A DNA stretch of 64,000 nucleotides from Ephemerocybe angulata (GCA_013368325.1 JAACJK010000115.1:62001-126000); one strand, 5' to 3'; positions 21,638-33,800 are shown, numbered from the stretch's first letter. Made by a program: numbers and translations. Notes: a model not told the origin generated them from the letters alone.

Positions 21638-24600
21638 ATGCCTGACGCTCCCACACCTGCCAACGGTCGCACTCGCAATGGTCGCGAACGCCGGGCCAGC
21701 TTCCGACTTCAAGATCCCGACAACGACGGAGATTTCGAATTGGCATCGCACCGGGATGCCCGTCAGGGTATTCAAACCCAGACGGGACCGGTGCGAACGT
21801 CATCTCGTTCTTCTTCTCCCACCACCACCCGCAACGGCACCGCGAGCGTCGAGGACGCGGACGACGACGACGACGACGACCACAGCACCTACAGTGCTGA
21901 GCCCGATGACGAGACCGACCACGCCTCCACTGGGGTCTCTGAGGGCGAGGTCTCGGAGTCCGCTGCCTCGACAAGCGCACCGAAAAAGCGCAAGAAGGCG
22001 AACAGGAGGTCGAAAGCCAAGAAGAAGGCCAAAAGTAAGTCGTGTTTTATTCTTTATCTTCCGTAACTAACCTTTCTGCGGTAGAAGCAGCTCCTGCCGC
22101 CGATGCGCCCGCTCCCGACCCTGCCGCTGAGGAGTTGAGCTCGTCTGACGACGAGACGACTAGTGCCTTACAGGCTCGGGCTCAAAGCCGCGAGCCGGGC
22201 CAAGCCGGGCCTTTACAGGCCAAGCCGAGCCGGGCCTTACCCAATATGGCAGTGGGGCCCGGCTGGGCTCAAGGCCCGGCTCAAAAATCCGCGCCCGAAA
22301 AAGCCGCGGCCTAAGCCTTGACCAGCTCAAAGATACCATATGGCACTTTGGTGCAGCGGTTATGGCTCTGAAAATGTGTCCGCGAGGTTGCCGGTTCAAT
22401 TCTCACTCATGGCATAGTAGTATTTTGGACCCGGATGGCCCGCAGAACTCAACTGACAACCTGTATATACATTGAATACAAAAAATTACTGACCATGATA
22501 GAGATTCAATAGAAAAAATTTGTAGTGGAAGGCCGCGGCCTAAGCCGTGAGCCGAGCCGGGCCTGACCGAATTGGGGGCTCAAGGCTGGGCTCACAAATA
22601 TTGCGAGCCCGAGCCCACCAAAGCCGGGCCCAAGCCGCGGCTTTTGAGCCGGGCCTGGGCCTGTAAGGCACTAGAGACGACCCTCCCCGTGCCCAAGCGC
22701 AACCGCACTCAAGATCTCGACACCTTCTTCGACAAAACCGAGCTTCGTGGGCCCAACGGCGGCGCCAAAAAGCGTCAACGCCGCTGCAAGCTCTGCCCTG
22801 GAATGTGAGTAGGTTTATTTCTTCGTTCTGCGCGCCCGCTGACATTCTTTTCGTTGTACAGAAAGTACCTTACCGCCGAGGTCACGACGCTCCGCCGCCA
22901 CATGGAGGCGCACCACCGCCGGCGCTACACCAAGTGGTGCGACCGGAACGACTTCCTTTCGATGCTTCCGAAGGCAGTCCGTGCCCGCCGTGAAGCTATT
23001 CATGCTGCCGCCACCCAGCAAACGCTCGACGGCCACGTCCAGCCCCTTCCCCCATCGACCCGCGTCATCAAGTACAGCGACGCGCTCTTCCAGGAGGTCG
23101 CGGAAGAGTGGCTGATTGCCACGAATCAGGTACGTCTCCCTCTCTTCATTCTATTCATTCTTCTAACCTTTACCCTCAGCCTGTCGAAGCCCTGTCCCAC
23201 CCTCGCTTTCACGAGCTCATCCAAGTCGCTGCCCGCGCTGGGGAAGACGGCGTGAAGATCCCCGAAAAGCGCGCCGTGCGCGAGAGCATCATCCGACGAT
23301 TCCGTAACAGCGTGAAGGAGCTTCGGGAACGGTTGAATGTAATGGACACTCTCTCTACTTACATTCTGTAATATAATCTGATTTCGTTACCTTTCTCAGA
23401 GTGATAAGGTTCGGGGTGAGGTCTCGTTGACCTGCGACGCGTGGCAGGCCAGTAACCGCGATGCGTACTTCGCGGTTACTGCCCACTGGGTTGAGGAGGT
23501 CGCCCCAGCTGACTGGCGTCTGCGCGGTGCCCTCATCGGGTTCACGCAGATGAACGTCTCCCACACCGGCGCCCAGATGGGCCGTGCGCTCTACGACATC
23601 ACAAAGCGCTACGGCATCGCCCACAAGGTAAGTTCCTATTTTATCTTTTCTTTTGTTCTCTTTTGTCTTCTCTCTCACACAGTTTACTAACATCTTTTAT
23701 TGTTCTAGGTTGGCTGGGTAACATGTGATAACGCGACCAACAACAACACTATGCTCAAGTTTTTCGCCGAGAAGATCAATAACAACAAGGCTCGGAAGGC
23801 TGCGAAAGTTCCGGAGTGGAAGGAATCGGAGCGTCACATCCGGTAAGCCCTTGTTCTCTTTGTTCTTTTGTTCTCATGGTCGCTGACGTGGCGTAGCTGC
23901 CTGGCCCACATAATAAACCTCGCGACCCAGGCCTTCCTGGGAACATATTCCAACACCCCCCATGTCAACACAGAGTCGACTCCCGACGAGCTCGACACCA
24001 CCCTCAACGACCTCGCCGACATCACCTCTACGACCGACCGCGATGAAATAGGCCTCATCCGCGTCATCACCGTGAAGGCCCGGTCGTCTGCGAAGCGTAC
24101 GGCGCTCCTCAAGCAGCTCCAAGAAAAGAAAGGCGTCAAGATTCCCCTCAACCTCCTTCTCGACATGAAGGTTCGATGGTCGTCGTCGTTCGCCATGCTC
24201 CAGCGTGCCTTCAACCTCCGTGATGTGAGTCGCTATCCCTTCCTCACTTTCCATTACTCATGATTCTTTCTCTTACAGTATATCAATGACTTCATTTGGA
24301 AGATTTCTCTTGAAGAGACATCCGCTGAGAAGCAGCGCGCTCTCCGTGAGCTTGCTGTGACGCCGGAGGAGTGGAAGAGGGTTGAGACCATGCTCAAGAT
24401 CCTCGTCGTAAGTCGCCCGCCTTCCCCTTCATTGTCTTTCACTGACACGTCGTGTTGCCAGCACGCCGATATGGCACAGCACGCGTTCTCGTCCGAAGCC
24501 AACCCCACCCTCGCCCACGCCCTCCCAGCTCTGGAAAAGCTGCACAAGACGTGGTCAGCACTTGCGCAGAAGGGCAAGTACGAGCGCTATCACGATGCCC

Positions 24601-25508
24601 TGAATGCCGGACTCGAAAAAATCGCCACCTACTACAACAAGACGTCCGCCGTCGACGCCTATACGGTCTGCATGGGTAAGTACGTTTGGGCTTCCGGTTT
24701 TGAACGCCAACTGATGTCCTGTTCCAGTACTCGATCCCTCCCTCAAGTCGTACTTCCAGAAGCACTGGGGTAACGAGCTCGAGCTCGCCGCCAGGCAGTC
24801 CATTGAAAAAATTGTAAGTTTTATTTGAATTTTGCATGCGCCGTTGATACGTTACTAATGTTCTACCTTACGTGCAGTTCGAGGAACGCTGGAAGGCCCT
24901 CAATCCGACGTCGCCTCCACGTGGGAGTGCCCCATCCCTCCACGCCGTCACCACCCAGACCTCCTCTCGTTCGCGCCTTGACGTGGAACTCTCCGACAAC
25001 GAAGACGAGTGGTCCACGCCCAACACGCCTTCGCCTCCTGCGCCGACTCACATGGATCGCCCGTGGGTCCGGGAGATGAACCGCTACCTCGATGGGAACG
25101 ACGAGTTGGACGAAGGGCAGTCAGTTGTTGCGTGGTGGGGGGTAAGTCTTTTTTCCTTCTATGTTCTCGACGCTGTTGCTGATGTGCTTGTAGTTGAATG
25201 CTCGTCGCCTTCCCACATGGGCCTCGCTCGCGCGCGATTACCTCGCGATCATGGCGTCCTCCGTCTCCAGCGAGCGCGCTTTTTCCGCAGCCGGCATCAC
25301 CATCTCGAAGCGTCGCAACTCGCTGAAGGCCGACATCGTCGAAGCGATTCAAATCTTGAAGTCCTTCTTGAACACCGACCTCATCTTCCGTGAACCGACG
25401 TTGAGGAGGATGACGGGGATGTTATGTGGGAGGACGTTGACGATGACTCGGATGATGAAGTGGTTGTATAGTGTAGTCTCTATAGTGTTTTCCTCCGTAA
25501 TGTATTGA
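21638..25508 (+). CDS. hAT transposase with BED finger (12 exons, exon 2 disrupted by a nested element)
   Basis: Exons are 21638-22034, 22085-22160 plus 22682-22804 (nested element between), 22862-23129, 23180-23338, 23400-23627, 23709-23842, 23897-24224, 24279-24407, 24462-24675, 24728-24813, 24878-25141 and 25194-25508. With the nested copy and one duplication removed, the lengths sum to 907 codons. The N-terminus is acidic, then Lys-rich. A BED zinc finger follows (CKLC...HMEAHH, about 22.79-22.91 kb). The catalytic core shows SLTCDAW, VTCDNATNN and CLAHIINL. The hAT dimerisation region has SSERAFSAAG near 25.27 kb. The predicted C-terminus after REPTL changes to a basic tail. A +1 shifted frame encodes a strongly acidic end, suggesting a one-base deletion near 25401. 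As it stands, the nested insertion should inactivate the gene unless it is excised. Confidence 0.9.
22161..22673 (+). mobile_element. Non-autonomous hAT element nested in transposase exon 2
   Basis: It has the same 15-bp TIR as the host element and its own exact 8-bp target duplication GAGACGAC (22153-22160 and 22674-22681). It is 513 bp long, of which about 230 bp is a SINE insertion (including its target duplication). The subterminal GC-rich repeats resemble those of the 7.6-kb element, so the parent transposase could mobilise it. No coding capacity was seen. Confidence 0.93.
22318..22531 (+). mobile_element. tRNA-derived SINE inside the nested hAT
   Basis: It is flanked by an exact 15-bp duplication GCCGCGGCCTAAGCC (22303-22317 and 22532-22546). 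It contains a perfect Pol III A box TGGTGCAGCGG (22349-22359) and a B box GGTTCAATTCT (22393-22403), 33 nt apart as in tRNA genes. The region between resembles a tRNA body with a CTGAAAA loop (Phe-like), but the stems are imperfect, so it is not a functional tRNA. The tail is A/T-rich. Confidence 0.8.
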
Positions 25509-25843
25509 ACTTTGCCTTGACTTCGTCGACTTGTGTACAATTTCGAAACGGTTTCGAAAATTTCCTTTTTTGGCGACGTGAGCCGCGGCTTGGGCCGTAA
25601 GCCGGGCCGGGCCCCTCTTATATTAAGGCTCAAGGCTTGGCCCACGATTTCGGTGGGCCTTGGCCGCCCAAAGCCGGGCCTTAGCCGCGGCTTTTGGGCC
25701 GGGCCTGGGCCTGTAAGGCACTACGCGGAGCCAGCACGAGATTTCATGGAGGATGAAGGAGGTCGTGATGTAGCAGGTTGGCAGTGGGAATGCATGTGTC
25801 TTTCGCGACAAATACGGCGGGGGCGACCATGGATTGAGCAAGA

Positions 25844-27341
25844 CATCAGGAAAAGGCCTGACGCGTGGGGAGCGTGGGGGCCGTGGCAGGCGCGTCTGAT
25901 CGTGGAGGGAACACCGCCACGGCTGCTCACGCCATCGCACGCGCCCCACGCTCGGCGATCACCCCACGGAGTCGAAATCTCCACGGATTGGAATGCTCCT
26001 GATAGAGCGCGGATTATCCACACCTCCAGTTCCTTACGCCATAGGCAATAGATATAGATGACCGGGAGACTTGCTATACTTATACTCAGCTGGGTCATTG
26101 TAACGTTACATAGATGTAATCAGAAGTAATTGAAGTTCATACATGGTCTACGTTAATGCGGGTCATAAGCAGTCTTCTAGACACGAATAAATTGGGTTCA
26201 CCATTCAAATTAAAATTCAAGGGCATTGCCAAGGGACGGTGGCCTACGGTGGCCAAAGACTGTCCGATTTTGCGAAATGTTGCGGCGAAGTCGGTTCAAA
26301 CTCCGAATGATGCGACGCGGACACGTGATGGAATCAATTTTCGGGTGGGCGCGGACGGATCTGGCTTGTCATCCACCATCATCATCCCTTCTCCTCCCAC
26401 TCCCCGCTCCCGAGTCCCCCTGCTCACTGCAATGGGATCTCTGAATGGTCGTCATATCAGTGAGTAGTTATTCATTTCTCCTCCCCATGCCGCTGCTTAT
26501 GGATCGATTGCCTGCAGCCCGAGTCGTCCTTGAGCATTGACTGATTCCATGGCATAGGTGTGTTTCGACCACTAATCATCTCCTTTCTATCTCTCTTTTT
26601 GACGACATCCGCAAGGTCATTACCAGCTTCAATCCTCTCCCATCTTACCCCGACGCGATCCGGTCCTTGGGAACACCCCCAAAGGTATGTACCGTTTGAT
26701 GATCCAAGGCGATTTGCTGACCTTTTCCGTACCTCAGTGTTCAAGCATTTCACGCCTGGTCCCCGGCGTTCATGTCTTGGGTGCAAGGCTTGGTCATTGT
26801 CACTTTGAGCTCCCCATCCACCCGTGTCCTATTGCCACCTCTCGGCGCTCGCTGGTATGTTTCTCATTGGCCATCGTGGTTCCCATGCTGAGTCGCTGAC
26901 ATGCTTCTCACCACATCTGAACAAGCAATCGTCAAGCTTCTCCACGTTCCATTACTCCCGCTCGCAAACAGGGTCGCAGGCGGCTTCATTTTTGTTTGGT
27001 ATCTAGCTGTAGAGTACGATTTCTGTGTACATTAGTATGTCTGGACGCATTGTAGTAGTTTAGAATCCGAAATATAAAAAAATTACCCCTCATCAATGAA
27101 ATATGAGCATATTCCGAGCAGAAAAGTAGATTGTGGAAGGCGTGGGCGACCGTGGAGAGTAGCGTGGAAGGCGTGGTGAGCACTGGTGAGCACCGTGGAG
27201 GGCGTGGTACACGCTGCCCACGGAGAAGCGTGGTGCCACGTTCCACCGTGATCAGACGCTAATAGGTTATGGGCCCACGGTGATTGTGGACGCGTGATGG
27301 CCGTGACCCACGGCCCTCACGCGTCTGGGCTTTTCCTGATG
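25844..27341 (+). mobile_element. 1.5-kb terminal-inverted-repeat element of unknown family
   Basis: The left end CATCAGGAAAAGGCCTGACG (25844) matches the reverse complement of the right end (CATCAGGAAAAGCCCAGACG) with two mismatches. Weaker inverted similarity (CGTGG/CCACG-rich motifs) extends about 150 bp inward on both sides. No clear target duplication flanks it. No transposase domain was recognised. It contains the possible spliced gene at 26432-27055. Confidence 0.65.
26432..27055 (+). CDS. Possible four-exon small gene inside the TIR element
   Basis: Exons 26432-26459, 26558-26684, 26738-26854 and 26926-27055 join in frame. The introns have GTGAGT or GTATGT donors, CTGAC/CTGAT branch points and (C/T/A)AG acceptors. 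The product is about 130 residues. A hydrophobic stretch (FRPLIISFLSLFLTTSA) near residue 11 could be a signal peptide or membrane segment, followed by a Trp-containing segment (AFHAWSPAFMSWVQG). No family was recognised and the last exon is compositionally weak. The splice signals are the main support. Confidence 0.35.
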
Positions 27342-27429
27342 GAGGTAAAGGATACAATGTAGTATATCGATACTAGCCTCATATTAGTCCCAGTTATTGG
27401 TGAATTATGGTGACGAACACACACCTAAA

Positions 27430-28600
27430 GACAGCTGCAGTCAAGAGGTGTCAGATCGGCGGATCGTGGAAGGTGTTTGTCTTGACCTTCTTCCTGCGTG
27501 TTCACTAACGAGCGAGCTGATGTCGATATGTTGGATTCAATGCTTGATGAGGCATATACTCGATCCAGACGTACCTTTGGTGTTTGCTGTCCCATGGTTG
27601 ATAGGTCGTGACGGGAAGTAGGAGTGATGGGCTTCAACGTAGTAATCGCAAACTTCCTGAAAGGAAGACGCTTATGGGCGATAGATGACAGACCCTTCCC
27701 TCCACAGCACCACCCCACTCGCACAACGCAAAGTTAATTCGGAATGATGTTATCTTGGCTGTACAGCCGTGATTCATTATCTCAGAATGCTCATAGCAGG
27801 CTCACACTGAGTCACAGCCTTTCGCACTACAAGACCTCTGTTTGGTAGCTCGTGCACGCTGGACGCTGCTTGCTCTCTACAGACGCGTCCACGCGGTTAC
27901 ATTCTACGGTACATCTGGACGACGACAGAGAGACCGGGCATGTGTGTATATATTTCTGAAGTCAACTCACGCCGTTCAACTGGTTCAGCCTGGCTTTCAG
28001 TACATCTCCGATGAGGCGGTGGCTCAAAACACTTTCCTGGAGCTCCGAAGCACAGGAAGATGGCAGTACCAAAGCTATATGAGTACCGCATGGTGCGCAG
28101 CCTCCGTCGCCCCATGAGCGCCCTGTAAGATTACATAAACAGAGCCGCCATATCCGCGCACACATCTGATACACGGCTCGTAAAAACATTATCCCTTCAT
28201 ATCCTCGCCGAACAACGCCGGGGGATCGTGGTGCGAGACGACGTAGTAAATAGTAAACATGACCGCTTTTAAAATCTGGTATAGGTAGGGTGTGTGCCGA
28301 AGCTCAGAGCAGGGAGGTCAGAGGAAGAAAATTTAGACGCGCAACACATGCGTACGCCGTAAATGAGGCAGTGACAATGCTGTATCCTGGGCGTCTATTT
28401 CATTTGATGGAGGTACTTAAGAAATCACAGCCTGCGGCATGCGTGTACCATACGCCTGCACCACGCCCTCGGGCTGGACTTTTGAACCCTCAAACGCCAT
28501 GTATTGCTTCTGAAGGCTGTACAGATAATAGAACGGGGGCTTCCGCAGACTGTACACACCTAGATATGGGATATCTGGATAGAGGACCGGCCGTACGTGC
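27430..28600 (-). pseudogene. TPR-CHAT copy C: 5' fragment (promoter and first exon only)
   Basis: Reading minus strand, 28600-27600 matches the upstream regions of copy A (6.23-7.1 kb) and, nearer the start, of copy B. The first exon starts with MGQQTPK at 27595 and stays open through STSARSLVNTQEE. There it stops matching the family, about 90 bp before the neighbouring TIR element. No TPR or CHAT sequence remains. Copies A and B both lack 7 nt (ACACCAA) present here just after the ATG, so C may preserve the ancestral N-terminal frame. Confidence 0.65.
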
Positions 28601-28948
28601 TATTTGCAGGGTAGAAAATGCATAATCAAGTCTTCAAACCTGAGTGCATTCCCTGGTTGGTACTAGCCAGAGAGGAACTCCGGCGATGTGAGAATTTGAA
28701 GGCACCAGGAGAGTCTCACGGATTGAAGTTAATCACATATCCGGAAAGTGGATAGGGGATCAAGAAAATAACACCTCGAAGTCTGGATGTGTGTAGAGTT
28801 GGCGTAGAAGATACCTTGAAATCGTTGAGAATCGTATCTTGGTTGGATTTTGATGTAATGTAGATAAGATAAGATTGGATCTTTCCCACGGCGTGATACG
28901 ATGGCTAGCGAGTGCCGTCTCCGCTTCCGAGTCCTCGTCCCAACCGTC

Positions 28949-30704
28949 ATGTCGCAGCCAGAGCATATCGAAAACGTACCGGCTGAGATATGGATCAAGA
29001 TCCTAGTGGACGTAGAGCCATTCGATGTCCTCTCCGCTGGAAAGGTACGTATTCCTAAATCGCTTACCAGAATGGGCACCACCGCCAACGACCTTTCCTT
29101 GGACAGACTTGTCGATATCTACGGGACATAACTAGCAGCAAAGACCTTTGGAGAGGCCTAGTCAACACTATGTGCTCCAAGCATGGCCTATTTCGTCCGT
29201 CTTATCCTGTAGAGGACATGTCCTTAGGCCAGATCCAGCGCGCCACTGTGGGGCCCTATCTGTTCGCTCGTCAGTTGCAACACCGAGGGGCATCGTTCGA
29301 TACACCTATCGCAGCGGTGGACCGCCTGGAGCCGGTATCACAACGCATCGCATGCGTGCAGAGACACATTTTGTTCTACCAACTCGTCCCAGGTGGCCGT
29401 TTCGCGGTGTTCATATACCCCACTGAAACGTCAACAGAAACGATTGGCACATTGCCCGCTTTAAGCATGGAGCTAGTGGATCTCGGACCTCCTGGCCTAC
29501 CTCTATCGCCGGAGCCAGCGCTAAGTTATGTTCATCCGAACATCAGTTCAATGGCAAGGGGCGGCATGATGGTGACAGCCTCGGTTTCGATAACGTCCCA
29601 AAGCCCATTGGCAGATACATTGAGGGTGGGGATAGCTATGATTCATACCGACGGATCCTACGTGTGAGATCCCGCACTGCTACAGTCAAAGTCCGAAGCT
29701 GACACTCAATCCTTTTAGGGTGTCTATCTTTGCGATAACGCCCACACACTCGGTCCCTTCGTTTGAGAGACTTGCGTCCTTCACCATCATGAACAGGATC
29801 CCAACGGAAAACATACATAGCATACTAGTCCACGGGGACAGGGCTCTGCTCATCATCGGGAACATTTTCATTGCTTGGAGCTTTACCGAAGAAACATGCA
29901 TAGTCATCCACCACAATGTCGCCTCGACCATAATCCAGGAAAGTATCCCGAGTTAGCTCTCGATAGACAGCGGACTTACCAACACCATCGAAACAGACAA
30001 TCCTCGCCGAGGACGAAATAATCTGCATCGCCGCATCCGGCGTCTACCAGTGGAGCCTGTCGGATAAGAAAAACGAATCAATTCCGACTTCTAAGGGTGT
30101 ATTTCTAGAAAAGCTGCCACCCTTACGCTCTTCCGACACCGTCATCGAACCGCCGTGGGATAGAGTGGCGTATCACATCCAGATAACGAAGCGGGGCAAC
30201 AACAAGCTCCCATTTACGTTCGACGTCTTCCTAGTACCTCGGGCCGGGGGAACTGTTGCTGAGGTGGCAATTGGGCGTAGGTACACCCTTCGGAGTCCTC
30301 AGAAGACAAGTCAAAATTCGATCGTGCGCACACCCCAGCCGCCTGTTTGCGAGCTAACTCTTGATCTGGAACATTCGTTCGAGGTGTCGCTTGGCTACCT
30401 CATACCTTCCGAGTCCTCACCGTCACCCTATCTCTACCCGGGGCTCTCAACACTCTCGTCTGGCGTGGGAAGGGCTTCTTATGTCGACCTCATTTACTGG
30501 ATTCAGCCCCGTATAACAGCTGATACCGAGCATGCGGAAGCAGTCGAAGGATACACAGGGACGATGAAATTTTTGGCATTTAGACATCAGTTTCTTCTCT
30601 CGTGGTGTCCCGCGTCATCTCGCTGCCTTTTTCCACACGACCATATTGCGCCGTCAGGGAGGACAGGCCTCATTGCCATCGAGGTTTACGATTATGTGAC
30701 TTGA
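28949..30704 (+). CDS. F-box protein with a C-terminal propeller-like region
   Basis: Exons are 28949-29044, 29107-29663 and 29719-about 29943, plus a last exon of about 29972-30704. The F-box is at the N-terminus (VPAEIWIKILVDVEPFDVL, then CRYLRDITSSKDLWRGL), where it would bind SKP1 in an SCF ubiquitin ligase. It continues with FRPSYPVEDMSLGQIQRATVG, a signature shared with the F-box gene at 42.8-44.8 kb. Repeated short beta-like blocks follow (VHGDRALLIIGN, EIICIAASGVYQW). The junction near 29950 is unresolved. The best in-frame join uses a 28-nt 'intron', which is short for fungi, so a small deletion or frameshift is possible. It converges on TPR-CHAT copy B. Confidence 0.7.
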
Positions 30705-30895
30705 TAACGTAGCTGGGAGTGTATTCAGTGGAATTACTATTTTCTTGCTACAACTCATATTATTCTTTGCAACGAGAAGCTGGTTCAAACTGGATAGCCG
30801 AGACGAGAGCTTACCCGAGAGGTAAACCTCCTCACCAACCTTCGCATCGTAGATACCCGTTTCGGAACGAGAAACGGACGCGACCCGAATTGACC

Positions 30896-33800
30896 CTTGA
30901 TAGATCCCAGCAGCATGAAGGGGAAGGAACGACAACGGGCCAGTTGGGCACCACCAGACTCTCGGCGGCCCCTCGCCCGACGTTTGGTCGACACTCTAAC
31001 GCGAAGGTCAGTCCTAGAATTTAAAATAGAAATTAAGAAGGTACTTACTGAGAATCCCAGAGCATCTAAAATTGGCTCCACGACCTCCTCCCATAGACCT
31101 CGAAGGGCGCGATAGACTGACAGGTCCTCGCCGTTCTTTCCAATGGGCGCTCGCCTGAGACCTCGGCGCGCGTCGGGGGACAGTGTCACCTCTACTTCTC
31201 GAGCACGCAGCCTATGAGCGCGTAACTGTTGGTCAAATATGTTGCGATACTTATTGGCTTTATCAATCGAGAAATTGGGGAGGGGAATATGGAGGGGCTC
31301 GTCTGATCCAGCCGTGAGCGCGAGGGCATCACAGTGATACGTATGGGCGTTGATGACGATAATTGGGCCTGACTCCGGGAGATGCGACATGATGGCTGAG
31401 CATGGCGACGGCTTGAGGAAAGATTCAAAGCCAGGTAAAGCTCTCGCCCTTCGGAGGAGATAGTCCCACTCCTTCGCAAGATCGGAATGGGCACGAGCCT
31501 CAACCTCTAGCGACATTTTCTCTTGAAATGACATGTCAACATTGGATTGAATGCGGGACGATCCCGCGTTCTCGAGTTTCTGGGAGACGTTCGCAATCTC
31601 TTGGGCGAGATTCTCGTCCTTGATGTGTAGGTTATCAAGTGGAGTACGGAGGTTGTTCAGCTGGTTCCAGACAAGGCATCTTCCTTGCTCAAGCCACTCC
31701 AATGCCTTATCCGGTCTATCAAGTGCGCATGCAAGCGCAGCAGCCTCGAGAGGGAGGCCGGACAGGTTTTGAAGTTCAAGTTGGATATAGCGGCCTTGAA
31801 CAGTTCGCTCGAGGCCTGCAACCATAGCGAGCAGACTTAATGCTTTGTCGAAAGCTGCAATGATCTCGGGTGACGTTGGGTCATACAGGATCAATTTGCC
31901 AGCCCAATGTTGGGCAGCCTCCAGCCTAACCCGCAGAGAACCGACACTGGAGACTGAAGCAGTTTTGAAACATGATATGGCTTCTTCGAGATCTCCAATT
32001 TTTCCGCTTGAACGGTAACACCGGTAAACCGAGCCTCCGAGGTTGGTGAGATAGTTCGGCAGATCAGCATGGCCCTGAGGGGTGAGGTCCACGGCTTTCT
32101 GGTACTCTGCAATGGCATCCCAGACCTGTGAGAGTTCACCCGTGCACTCGAAGCGACAAGTGAGTGAGCATCCGAGATTGTTGAGACGGCTTGGAAGATC
32201 AGCATGGCCCTGAGGGGTGAGGTTCACGGCTTTCTGCTGCACGTCGATGGCATCCGCGATGTCTGAGAGATCACCCGTCCGCTCGAAACGACGGGTGAAG
32301 GATCCTCCGAGGTTGCTGAGGATCTCTGTTGCACTTTGATGGCATGCGCGATGTCTGAGAGTTCGCTAGTCCGCTCGAAGCGAAACTTAAATGAGTTTCC
32401 GAGGTTATTGAGATAGGTCGGCAGATCGGCACGGTCCTCAGGAGTGAGGTCCACGGCTTTCTGTTCCGCTGCGATTGCATGCGCGATGTCTGAGAGCTCA
32501 CCCGTGCGCTCAAAGCGACGGATGAACGAGGATCCAAGGTTGTTGAGGTAGCTTGGCAGAATAGCATAGTTCAGAGGGGTGAGCTTCACGCTTTCCTGCT
32601 GCACTTCGATAGCATGCGCGATGTCTGAGAGCTCGCCCGTGCGCTCGAAGCGACACTTATATGAGTTTCCGAGGTTGTTGAGATAGGTCGGCAGATCCGG
32701 CAGATTGGCATGGCCCTGACGGGTGAGGTCTACGGCTCTCTGCTGCGCTGTGATGGCATCCGCGATGTCTGAGAGATTACCCGTGCGCTTGAAGCGAAGG
32801 GTGAACGCGCCCCCAAGGTTGTTGAGCCTGGGTAGTAGACGTGCATGGCCCCGAGGGGTGAGGTTCACGGCTTTCCGATGCACTTTGATGGCATTTGCGA
32901 TGTCTGAGAGCTCACCCGCCCGCTCGAAACGACGAGTCAAAGAGCCTCCGAGGTTGCTGAGGATGGCTGGGAGATCAGCATGACCCCGAGGGGTGAGCTC
33001 ACCGGCTTTCTGCTGATGTGTGATGGCCTCCGTGAGATCCAAAAGCTCACCCGTCCGCTCAAAGCGGCTGCAAAGCAGTGTTCCGAGGTTGCTGAGGCGG
33101 CTTGGCCGATCGACATGGCCCAGAGGAGTGAAATCAACCGCCTGCCGCGTGAATGAAATACCGTAGTTCAAGGTTGACAGCTCCCCAGTTCGTTCGTAAT
33201 TACGCCCCAAACTAGCAGCATAATTATTGAGCTGGGCCGCGACATCTTGATTGTCATGTTAGACGATTCTATACACTGTTCGAACCGTGAAACCACTCAC
33301 CGTTGTCAGCCCGGATACTCTCCAGTTGTGTATTCGCATTTTTCCATCTCATAGTCAACTCAATTTGGTCATCGCACATCTCCACCTTCTGGCTGGACTC
33401 TGAAAATGTCATCAGTTAACGCTGTTCTTATAAAAGCTAGCTATACCACTCACCATTCTCAGAATTCGAACTATCCCTTCGCATCTCCTTTACGTCCAAA
33501 TGGAGGAAGCCAACGTCCTCCCCCGCGTCGCTCTTAAGAATGCAATCCATCCCGTCCGTCTCCGTCGCAGGGTCACTTCAAATTGAAATTCAATCGTCAA
33601 CCCCAATTGAAAATGGTAGTCACTTACATTTCAATAAAGCCGTCGACTTCCCAGCACCCTGCTGAGGCGCTGACAAGCTTGTAGTTCTTTGCATCCCCTC
33701 CCGGAGCCTCAAGTACGCAGAGGTTTGCAAGGTTTAGTGACGTCCCGCCACCTTCGATACTGTCGGTACATTCGAAAACGATGTCTGGAAAAATCACATT

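Larger units (their letters stand above)
18158..25723 (+). mobile_element. hAT DNA transposon, 7,566 bp
   Basis: It is bounded by a perfect 15-bp TIR, TAGTGCCTTACAGGC at 18158-18172 and its complement at 25709-25723. An exact 8-bp target duplication CGCGGAGC lies at 18150-18157 and 25724-25731, which is diagnostic of hAT elements. About 150 bp at each end is packed with GGCCCGGCT/AGCCGGGCC motifs in both orientations, probably subterminal transposase-binding sites. It contains a decayed gene region (18.66-20.6 kb), a multi-exon transposase (21.64-25.51 kb) and a nested related element at 22161-22673. Confidence 0.95.

Noticed and set aside
22341..22414. Functional tRNA-Phe
   Set aside because: A and B boxes and loop are good, but anticodon and acceptor stems do not pair. 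The 15-bp target duplication shows it is a SINE.
18158..25723. Starship-type or other giant cargo element
   Set aside because: TIRs, the 8-bp duplication and the transposase define an ordinary hAT. No tyrosine recombinase is present.
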